A stretch of 64,000 bases of DNA. Origin: Lentisphaeria bacterium (GTDB taxonomy: Bacteria; Verrucomicrobiota; Lentisphaeria; Victivallales; Victivallaceae). Under the pieces are notes generated by a model. That model did no database searches. It was not told the origin of the DNA and saw only the letters and a program-made list of their open reading frames with translations. The DNA is taken from positions 1 to 64,000 of the forward strand of contig JABLYX010000017.1 in assembly GCA_018265615.1 (NCBI GenBank), read 5' to 3'. Both the position numbers and the translations under genes were made by a program. Positions 57,291-64,000 of the stretch are shown one piece after another. Numbering within the stretch: the first letter of the stretch is position 1; each line of letters begins with the position of its first letter.

Positions 57291-58322
57291 ATGATTTCGG
57301 GAAAGCGGAAAATCACAGTGAGAATGGTTGCGGAGGCCGCGGGCGTCTCCCGCACAGCCGTTTACGCCGTTCTGAACCGGGAGGCGAAGAACAACATCGG
57401 GCTGCGCCCCGATACCCGCAGGAAGATCGAGAAGACCATCGAGGAGCTCGGCTACATCCCGAACAATTCGGCCCGGACGCTGGTCTCCGGCCGCAGCAAT
57501 AACATCGGCATTCTGCTGAACACCTCCAACGTGATGTTCAGCCGCGTGATCGGCGACCTGTTGGCGGAAACCTGCGTCGAGCACGGCTACATGCCGCTGC
57601 TGGAATTCTATAATTTCAATCTGGAGCTCGAGCGCCGCAAGCTGGAAATGCTGTTTTCGCGGGGGATCGACGGGCTCTTCGCCATCACCGGCGGCGCACA
57701 GAACCTCGATGTCTATGAGAGGTTTATCGGGTTTCACCTGCCGCTGGTCATGCTGGGGCACAACACGCCGGGCGGTCCGAACGTCTCCCGGGTGGGCGTC
57801 ACCGAAGAGAAGATCGCCGCGACGCTGATCGATTTTCTGGTGTACAACAAGGTGAAAAGCGTCTCCTACCTGACCTTCTCGGAGATGGTCAGCAACCCGA
57901 TCTCGATCCGCGAGCAATGCATCTTCCGGGGGCTGGAGGAGGCGGGCATCCGGCTGGCGAGCCGCCATGCGGTCTCCTGCCACCGGGGGACGGTTGCGGA
58001 GATGCGCAAACTTCTTGCTGCCCCGGAGCGGCCCGGCGCGCTCTGCTGCTTCACCGACGAGCTGGCCAATTCGGCCGTGACTGCGCTCATGGAGTGCGGC
58101 AGCGGCGTCGGCGAGCTGCCGGTGATCGGGATCGACGGGTTGGAGATGCCGTTCAACGCCCTTCCGCTCACCTCCGTCCGGAATCCGGTGGAGGATATTG
58201 TCTTTTCCGGCTGGCAGCTCTTCGAAAATGCACTGCTGCACGGCAAGTATGCGGCGGTGGAGCTCTCCGCCCGCATGGTTTTGCGCGAAACGACCCCGGC
58301 ATTTCGACTGCCGGATCGGTGA
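57291..58322 (+). CDS. LacI family transcriptional regulator, cassette 6
   Basis: A 343-residue LacI/GalR regulator. The helix-turn-helix VRMVAEAAGVSRTAVYAVLN is at residues 10-29, the hinge LGYIPNNSARTLVSGRSN follows, and the sensor domain contains IGILLNTSNVMFSRVIGDLL, IDGLFAITGGAQ, CCFTDELANSAVTALMECG and PVIGIDGLEMPF. Operator-like sites lie at its promoter, close to its ATG and in front of the PL11 lyase gene 58 bp downstream, so it probably represses itself and the lyase until a rhamnogalacturonan-derived sugar is present. The SD before the ATG is weak. Confidence 0.93.
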   Translation: MISGKRKITVRMVAEAAGVSRTAVYAVLNREAKNNIGLRPDTRRKIEKTIEELGYIPNNSARTLVSGRSNNIGILLNTSNVMFSRVIGDLLAETCVEHGYMPLLEFYNFNLELERRKLEMLFSRGIDGLFAITGGAQNLDVYERFIGFHLPLVMLGHNTPGGPNVSRVGVTEEKIAATLIDFLVYNKVKSVSYLTFSEMVSNPISIREQCIFRGLEEAGIRLASRHAVSCHRGTVAEMRKLLAAPERPGALCCFTDELANSAVTALMECGSGVGELPVIGIDGLEMPFNALPLTSVRNPVEDIVFSGWQLFENALLHGKYAAVELSARMVLRETTPAFRLPDR

Positions 58323-58342
58323 AGTTTTTCATATGGCAATTT

Positions 58343-58357
58343 AATATCACGTGGTAT
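58343..58357. promoter_or_regulatory. Operator 3, upstream of the PL11 lyase
   Basis: AATATCACGTGGTAT, a near-perfect palindrome 23 bp before the lyase ATG, is the best match to the motif ATATCACGTGRTAT shared by three sites around this regulator. Confidence 0.7.
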
Positions 58358-58380
58358 CATCCCGAAAGGAGAGCTTGAAA

Positions 58381-61300
58381 ATGTGGAAAGCGATATGTCT
58401 GTGCTGTGCCGTCGCATCGACGCTGGCGGCGGCGGAAATGCGGCAGTTTGAGGCGGAAAATGTCGTGGTTGAGCGGGAGAAGCTGAACCGCGACAAAGTC
58501 TCCTCCACCGCCTGGGATGTCTGGACGACCGATCCCGCGGGTAAGCGTTGGTCGGAGGGGACGGTGCTTCGCATCGGCGGCCCGAAGAGCGACCGGAAGC
58601 CGGAGGATCCGGCGTCCGCGCTGCTGACGTTGCGGCTGCCGCTTGAAGACGGCGTCTACCGGATCTCCGCGGCCGGCGGGCGTACCTTCGGAATTTCGGC
58701 CGACGGCGGCCGGAGCTTTGCGCGGATCGACGCGCGTGGCGTGGTCGCCGACCGGGTCGAGGTGCGCGGCGGGGTGCTGGAGCTCAAGCTCGCAAACTGC
58801 TACGCCGAGGCGGATCCGGCCAATCACGGCCTGGTCTATGTCGACCGCATTACGGCGGAGCGGCTCGCGGACCTGCCGAAGTCGGTCGGGACGGTCGTTT
58901 TGAAGCCCGGCGCGGCACGCCGTCTCGAAGCGGAGGAGTTCGTTGTGGAGCAGGAGAAGCTGACCCGGAACAAAATCTCCTCTTCCGTCTGGGATGTCTG
59001 GAACGAGGACCGCAAGGGCGCCTGGTCCGGGGATCAGGTGCTGCGCATCGCGGGCCCCCGGGCCGACCGGGAGCCGGGTGATCCGGCTTCGGCTGTGCTC
59101 ACGCTCCGCATTCCCGTGGAGAACGGCAGTTACCGGATTTCGGCCAACGGCGGCCGCTCGTTCGCGGTCTCCATCGACGGCAGGACATTCCGGCGCATCT
59201 CCGGGCACGGTGTCGTGGCGGAGCGCTTCGACGTGAAGAACGGCAGCCTTGAGCTGAAGGTCGCGAACTGCTGCGCCGAGAAGGATCCGGCGAAGTACGG
59301 CGCGGTCTACCTCGACTGCATCACGCTGGAGCGGCTGGGCGGAACGGCCGCTCCCGTGGAAACACCGAAGCCGCCGCCGCCAGTCAAATATCCCGATCCC
59401 GGCGTCAGCTGGCTGAAGAACGATGGAAGCAGCCGGAAGTTCGAGGCGGAGGATTGCGTCGTGAACCGTGAGCTACTGACTGTCGATGTTCCGCAGAAGG
59501 GCAGATGGGAGCTCTGGTCGAAGGATGAGAATGCCTCCCGCTGGTCGGGCCGCAAAGTACTGCGCACTTTTGCGGTCGAGGAGGACCGTTCACCGGATGC
59601 TCCCGAATCGGCAATGCTGAAGTTCCGGATTCCGGTGGAGAAAGGGGAAAAATACACCGTCTACTGTCAGGGTGGGCGCTCCTACGGCGTGTCGCGCGAC
59701 GGAAAACAATTCCGGAAAGTCGTCGAAAACGGCGTATTGTTCGAAAAGGTCTCCTCCGATACGGGTTATTTGGAATTTTATATCGCCAACTGCTTCCGGC
59801 ACGACCTTGGCCCCGGCAGCGTTTACCTGGACCACTTTCAGGTGACCAGATGCCGTGAACTGCCGGCACTCCCCAGAGTGGAAGGATGGGCGGAGGAACG
59901 GGTCAGGGAGAACCTCAATCGCGGCGTTGTGGCGATTCCGGCGGAAGAGGAAAAGGCGTATATCTCCTGGCGGCTGCTCAAAGAGGATCCGGCCGATATC
60001 GGATTCGATGTGTTCCGTATCCGCGGCGGCAGGGAAGTTAAGCTCAATCAGGCTCCGGTTGTGCAGACCTGCGACTTTATTGCCGCCGGAGCGAAAGAGG
60101 GGGACCGCTATGCGGTGCGCCCGGCCGATGGATTTACGGGCAAGGCGGGCGAAAGCGCGCTTCTGAAAGAGAATTATATCAGCTTCAAACTCCCCGACCC
60201 GAAGATGAGCGTCATGCGGGCCGGCATCGGCGACCTTAACGGCGATGGAACCTACGACTGCATTTTCAAGACTCCGGACGCCAATATCGACCCGTGGGAA
60301 GCCTACTGGTATCCCACGCCGGAACCCTACAAACTCGAAGCCTATCTGGCTGACGGCACCCACCTCTGGACCAGAAGCTGCGGCTGGGCGATCGAGCGCG
60401 GCGTCTGGTACTCCCCCTTCATCGTCTATGACTTCAACGGCGACGGCAGGGCGGAAGTCGCGCTGAAAATGGGCGAGGGCGATCCGCGCGACAAGGACGG
60501 CCGCGTTTTTACCGGCCCTGAATACCTGGTGATCCTCGACGGAATGACCGGCGAAGAGATCGCCCGTGCTCCCTGGCCCTCGCGCGACGGATTCGAAAAC
60601 TACAATCATGTGAACCGCAATCAGCTCGCCATGGCTTATCTCGACGGGAAGACTCCGTGCGTCGTCGCGCTCCGCGGCACCTATGGAATGATGAAGGCGG
60701 AAGCGTGGCAGCTTAAGGACGGAAAGCTCGAAAACGTCTGGAAATTCGATAATGAAGGACTCGACGCCAAATATCGCGGTCAGGGCTGCCATGCCACCAT
60801 CGTCGCCGATCTCGACGGCGACGGCCGGGATGAGATCCTGCTCGGCAATATGGCGCTCGATGACAACGGGGAAATCCTCTGGTCAACCGGAAGGGGACAC
60901 AACGACCGCATGTACCTCTCCGACATCATGCCGGAGAATCCGGGGCTGGAGATCGCTTACGGCAATGAGACGCCGGGCATGAAAGACGGACTCTGCCTCG
61001 TCGATGCAAAGACGGGGAAAGTTCTCTGGGGGATCAATGAGCAGACCTGGGACGTCAACAACGCCTATGCCATCGATCTGGATCCGACGATTCCGGGAAT
61101 CGAAGTGATGGGACACGATTTCGCGGGACGCGGCCCCTCGAAGGAGCGCCGCTGGCTCTTCTCCGGTTCCGGCAAGCTGCTCAAACGCGGCGCGGAGGCG
61201 GGAGTGATGCGTTACGGCATTTACTGGGACGCCGATCTGGAGAAAGAGGAATGCTCCGGCCTGATCCGCGATTTCAACGGCGGCCCCGTCGGCGGCATAT

Positions 61301-62247
61301 TCGCGGGAAACCTGATTGCCACCGCCGATCTCTTCGGCGACTGGCGGGAAGAGGTGATCGTTTCGATGCCGGGGGAAGTCCGGATCTATACGACCGCGAT
61401 TCCGGCGATGGACCGCCGCCCGGCGCTGATGCAGGAACCCTCCTACCGCACCGCAGTTCTGAACAATTCACAGGGTTATACACAGGAGCCCTGTCTGCCC
61501 TACCTGCCGACGCGGGAGTCGGACAACTTCAGCCTGATTTCCCGGACCGGGAACGATTCCTGCCTCCAGGTTACGGTCAGTGCCTCGCGCCACGGCGCAT
61601 TGGCCGGCAAAGTCAGGCTCTCCGCTCCGGCCGGAGTCACGCTTGAGCCTGCCGAATGGGATGTGAGCCTGAAGGCGGGCGAGGTTTCCGTTACCCGGGT
61701 CAGGGTGTCGGGAGAGGTGAAAAACGGCCTTCCGGTTCGCGGGGAACTCATCGAGCGGGGCGGGAAGAAACGCATTCTCCGCGGGCAGGTTCCGCTGTAC
61801 AGGGAGAAGGTGCGCGCCATCGTTCCCGGTACGGTCACGGTTCCGGCTCCGGAATTTTCCTCCGAAAAAGGCGGCAGCGTAAAAATCGAGATGGGCCGGC
61901 CGCTCGCCAAGGACGGCTGTATGCTCGGCTGGGACGACAAGGGCCACACGGTAAGTTGGAATTTCCGGGTTCCGTCGGCGGGCAGATACCGCCTGGCCAT
62001 GCTGCGCGCCAGTGCGCGTCTGGCGGAACGGAGGCTGACGGTGGCGGGGAAGGATTGCGGAACCTTCCTCCTTTCGCCGACCGGAGGTTTCGGGAATTCA
62101 CCGGAGGAGTGGGTGCTGGAGGGCTTTGAACGCGGAGGAAAAGAGCTGGTTTTCGATCTCCCGGCGGGGGAGGTCACGGTTTCCATGGAAAACACCAACG
62201 CCGGTTCCATGAATCTCGCTTATCTCTATCTCGAACCGGTCAAATAG
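58381..62247 (+). CDS. Secreted rhamnogalacturonan lyase (PL11) with three N-terminal repeat modules
   Basis: A 1288-residue secreted protein (signal peptide ending STLAAA). Three homologous modules of about 150 residues begin near residues 21 (RQFEAENVVVEREKL), 180 (RRLEAEEFVVEQEKL) and 351 (RKFEAEDCVVNRELL). Each contains SSxxWDVW or a WELW equivalent and ends in a LELKxANC-type strand; they look carbohydrate-binding. From about 505 the PL11 catalytic propeller starts with VRENLNRGVVAIP. Its calcium-binding Asp/Asn loops include GDLNGDGTYDCIFK, YDFNGDGRAEVALK and ADLDGDGRDEILLG. PL11 enzymes cleave the rhamnogalacturonan I backbone. A further beta-sandwich (about 1150-1288) ends the protein. 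AAAGGAGAG precedes the start. Confidence 0.88.
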   Translation: MWKAICLCCAVASTLAAAEMRQFEAENVVVEREKLNRDKVSSTAWDVWTTDPAGKRWSEGTVLRIGGPKSDRKPEDPASALLTLRLPLEDGVYRISAAGGRTFGISADGGRSFARIDARGVVADRVEVRGGVLELKLANCYAEADPANHGLVYVDRITAERLADLPKSVGTVVLKPGAARRLEAEEFVVEQEKLTRNKISSSVWDVWNEDRKGAWSGDQVLRIAGPRADREPGDPASAVLTLRIPVENGSYRISANGGRSFAVSIDGRTFRRISGHGVVAERFDVKNGSLELKVANCCAEKDPAKYGAVYLDCITLERLGGTAAPVETPKPPPPVKYPDPGVSWLKNDGSSRKFEAEDCVVNRELLTVDVPQKGRWELWSKDENASRWSGRKVLRTFAVEEDRSPDAPESAMLKFRIPVEKGEKYTVYCQGGRSYGVSRDGKQFRKVVENGVLFEKVSSDTGYLEFYIANCFRHDLGPGSVYLDHFQVTRCRELPALPRVEGWAEERVRENLNRGVVAIPAEEEKAYISWRLLKEDPADIGFDVFRIRGGREVKLNQAPVVQTCDFIAAGAKEGDRYAVRPADGFTGKAGESALLKENYISFKLPDPKMSVMRAGIGDLNGDGTYDCIFKTPDANIDPWEAYWYPTPEPYKLEAYLADGTHLWTRSCGWAIERGVWYSPFIVYDFNGDGRAEVALKMGEGDPRDKDGRVFTGPEYLVILDGMTGEEIARAPWPSRDGFENYNHVNRNQLAMAYLDGKTPCVVALRGTYGMMKAEAWQLKDGKLENVWKFDNEGLDAKYRGQGCHATIVADLDGDGRDEILLGNMALDDNGEILWSTGRGHNDRMYLSDIMPENPGLEIAYGNETPGMKDGLCLVDAKTGKVLWGINEQTWDVNNAYAIDLDPTIPGIEVMGHDFAGRGPSKERRWLFSGSGKLLKRGAEAGVMRYGIYWDADLEKEECSGLIRDFNGGPVGGIFAGNLIATADLFGDWREEVIVSMPGEVRIYTTAIPAMDRRPALMQEPSYRTAVLNNSQGYTQEPCLPYLPTRESDNFSLISRTGNDSCLQVTVSASRHGALAGKVRLSAPAGVTLEPAEWDVSLKAGEVSVTRVRVSGEVKNGLPVRGELIERGGKKRILRGQVPLYREKVRAIVPGTVTVPAPEFSSEKGGSVKIEMGRPLAKDGCMLGWDDKGHTVSWNFRVPSAGRYRLAMLRASARLAERRLTVAGKDCGTFLLSPTGGFGNSPEEWVLEGFERGGKELVFDLPAGEVTVSMENTNAGSMNLAYLYLEPVK

Positions 62248-62530
62248 GAGAGGAGATGGAGTGCCATTTCACATAACAGGCGGTATATGATGCGGTATGA
62301 ACGTGCATTCAACCGCACCCGCATAAAGTTCCCGTGTTTCTATCGCGAACGGGGCGGGAATAACCCACGGGCCCGCGCTTGCCGCATGAGTGAAAGAAAC
62401 GGGGTGGCGGAGAAAATGTATTCCCCCCGTGAATCCCGCGACATGTATCATACGAATCATGTAGAAAAGGCAGAATGGACAATTTAACCGCCAGAGGCCG
62501 GAAACCATGTTCAACAAAAGGAGTTACATT
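62248..62530. other. Intergenic region, PL11 to pseudopilin
   Basis: This 283-bp stretch has no convincing gene. It holds several G+C-rich partial inverted repeats and an ACATG/CATGT pair (about 62442-62463), but neither a clear terminator with T tract nor a consensus promoter. The pseudopilin may be read through from the PL11 gene. Confidence 0.4.
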
Positions 62531-63280
62531 ATGCCAGGACAGAATTGTAAACATCATATGCCGCTTGTTATGCATCGGCATTTTACTTTGATCGAGCTCC
62601 TGGTCGTGATTGCGATCATCACGATTCTCGCCGCGATGCTGCTACCCGCGCTGAACCAGGCGCGGGACAGGGCCAGGACCAGCACCTGCGTCAACAACCA
62701 GAAGCAGGTCGGTCTCGCCCTGGGCATGTACGCGGGTGATTTCAGGCTCTACCCCTCCGCGCGCTACAATGCCGCCGACACCGGCGTCCGCACAAGCGAG
62801 GGATACTGGGGATATCTGATCTGCCATAACGGCTACCTTCCGGAGCCGGTCCGGAAACGGAGGACGATGATCATGTGCGAATCCTACCAGCCCGACGGCT
62901 TCGATGGCTATCACCAGACCTACGGGCTCTGGGATGCGACCGCCTATTACCAGCTCGGGGCGCAGGATCTCACTTCCGACGGCGCGAACAGCGTCTTTCT
63001 CGATCCCGCGCGCCTTGCGTCGAACCGGATCCTCCTGGCGGACAGCACCCGGACCGGGTATGATGCGAGCAGCCTGCAGAGCTCGTCGCTCGCCGGCCGC
63101 GACACCCCGAACACCGGGAGCTGGGGCATGATGGGGACGATCGCCTCGCAGCGCAACATCCATATGCGCCACAACGGCAACAGCCGGGCCGTCGTCGCAT
63201 ACAATGACGGCAGCGCTAAAATGGTCTCCATCGGGGATATCGCCAAGACCGGCATGTACAATTACGTGATCCGCGATTAG
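62531..63280 (+). CDS. Pseudopilin-like protein (H-X11-DG variant), cassette 6
   Basis: A 249-residue protein with a 17-residue leader, then FTLIELLVVIAIITIL preceded by His (MHRHFTLIE) rather than Gly, NQARDRARTSTCVNNQKQVG and a C-terminal domain with HNGNSRAVVAYNDG, eleven residues between His and Asp-Gly. AAGGAG 8 bases before the ATG at 62531 decides the start. It lies between the PL11 lyase and an MFS transporter. Confidence 0.87.
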   Translation: MPGQNCKHHMPLVMHRHFTLIELLVVIAIITILAAMLLPALNQARDRARTSTCVNNQKQVGLALGMYAGDFRLYPSARYNAADTGVRTSEGYWGYLICHNGYLPEPVRKRRTMIMCESYQPDGFDGYHQTYGLWDATAYYQLGAQDLTSDGANSVFLDPARLASNRILLADSTRTGYDASSLQSSSLAGRDTPNTGSWGMMGTIASQRNIHMRHNGNSRAVVAYNDGSAKMVSIGDIAKTGMYNYVIRD

Positions 63281-63305
63281 CGGATTTTTCCGGAGAATGC
63301 TGAAG

Positions 63306-64000
63306 ATGAATCAGGAAACAGAGGCCGCTTCCGGAAAGAGGATCTGGCGCGTCGGCACCCTCTCCTACACCGCCGGGGGGCTGATTGTGCTCTGCCTGTG
63401 CCTTCTGGGCGGCGACTTCCCGTGGGCGCTGAAGGATCGTGCCGTGGGGCCGTCGGCGACGCTGCTGATCAAGCAGATCGGCGTGTCGGAGCTGGTCTAC
63501 GGGCTGGTGATCATCGGGTTCCCGAACTTCACGAACCTGTTCCTCTCCCCGGCGATCTGTTACATTTCGGACCGTCACCGCGGGCGGCGGGGGCGGCGGA
63601 TCCCGTTCCTGATGTTCACCACGCCGTTTATCGTGCTCGGGCTCTACCTGCTCGGATTCTCGAAGGTGCTGGGCGCCTGGCTGCACGATGCGGTTCCGGC
63701 GGTTTCGGAGCATGCCGGGATGCTGCTCTTTTTCTGCATCGCATGGATCCTGCTGGATTTCGGGACCACGCTTTCCGGCTCACTGTTCAATGCGCTGGTC
63801 AACGACGTGGTTCCGCCGGAGCTGATCGGACGCTTCTTCGGGCTCTTCCGCATGGTCAGCCTCGGTGCGGGCATCCTGTTCAACGGCTGGCTGATCGACC
63901 GGGTGAAGACACATGCGCCGGAGATCTTTCTGGGGATCGGGACGCTCTACTTGTTCGGACTGCTGCTGCTCTGCTTCAAGGTAAAGGAGGGGGAATATCC
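63306..64000 (+). CDS. MFS transporter (sugar-porter-like), 3' end outside the window
   Basis: The first 231 residues of a major facilitator protein. Several membrane helices are visible (TAGGLIVLCLCLLGG, LVYGLVIIGFPNFTNLFL, IPFLMFTTPFIVLGLYLLGF, MLLFFCIAWILLDFGTTLSG). The loop between helices 2 and 3 is SDRHRGRRGRRIPFL, a variant of the MFS GxxxDRxGRR signature. Position behind the PL11 lyase and pseudopilin suggests uptake of rhamnogalacturonan oligosaccharides. The start at 63306 has GGAG at about 10 bases; an ATG at 63297 is too close to it. The frame runs off the window end. Confidence 0.85.
   Translation, partial: MNQETEAASGKRIWRVGTLSYTAGGLIVLCLCLLGGDFPWALKDRAVGPSATLLIKQIGVSELVYGLVIIGFPNFTNLFLSPAICYISDRHRGRRGRRIPFLMFTTPFIVLGLYLLGFSKVLGAWLHDAVPAVSEHAGMLLFFCIAWILLDFGTTLSGSLFNALVNDVVPPELIGRFFGLFRMVSLGAGILFNGWLIDRVKTHAPEIFLGIGTLYLFGLLLLCFKVKEGEY

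Noticed and set aside
19740..62640. Dispersed near-identical 50-60-bp segments in seven places
   Set aside because: They encode the conserved FTLIELLVVIAIIAIL helix of the pseudopilins and are explained by protein conservation.
1..64000. CRISPR array, rRNA, tRNA or prophage module
   Set aside because: No regularly spaced direct repeats, no recognisable rRNA segments, no cloverleaf I could identify and no phage structural genes were seen. tRNAs could be missed by eye.

Overview
The window reads as the chromosome of a Lentisphaerota bacterium close to Victivallis, a polysaccharide-degrading anaerobe. The evidence is the G+C-rich coding sequence, seven single-helix pseudopilin-like proteins (FTLIELLVVIAIIAIL-type N-terminus, H-X9/11-DG C-terminal motif), many secreted clan-A glycosidases each beside its own AraC or LacI regulator, and the absence of SusC/SusD-type genes. 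The taxonomic call is an inference from gene style; no rRNA or tRNA was recognised.

Region 1 (1-14.8 kb) is mostly housekeeping: gpsA and plsY (phospholipid precursor synthesis), an M24 peptidase, a decayed gene, a PTS EIIA, nadC, ruvA and a GT-C-like membrane protein. A minus-strand chain follows, comEC > GT4 glycosyltransferase > larE > FAD oxidoreductase. A secreted proline-rich protein ends at a strong bidirectional terminator.

Region 2 (14.8-34.1 kb) holds two polysaccharide cassettes. The first has a sulfatase, a pseudopilin, two glycoside hydrolases (GHs) and an AraC regulator. The second has a pseudopilin, a GH, a beta-propeller GH, a LacI regulator with two matching operators, an agarase-like GH and another pseudopilin, bordered by two AraC regulators. 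A secreted YD-repeat protein lies between them. Region 3 (34.1-39 kb) encodes an apparently cytoplasmic set: GH35 beta-galactosidase, a D-2-hydroxyacid dehydrogenase and a heparinase II/III-like protein.

Region 4 (38.9-41.25 kb) is a scar of gene remnants: a CBM9-like fragment, an Rhs core fragment running into an AT-rich tail, an AT-rich membrane protein whose start codon is disrupted by an 11-bp tandem duplication, a 157-bp near-palindromic repeat, an IS66-type accessory ORF and a truncated gene. A second copy of the 157-bp repeat lies 9.6 kb away in opposite orientation.

Region 5 (41.2-64 kb) has four more cassettes: AraC/GH(1100 aa)/pseudopilin; pseudopilin/GH/LacI; pseudopilin/GH(1105 aa, paralogue of the first)/AraC; and LacI/PL11 rhamnogalacturonan lyase/pseudopilin/MFS transporter. 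A C_GCAxxG_C_C protein and a class D beta-lactamase sit before the last one. Several regulators have recognisable palindromic or direct-repeat sites at the promoters they probably control. The recurring unit of one regulator, one pseudopilin and one or two secreted polysaccharide-active enzymes is the most striking organisation in the window.
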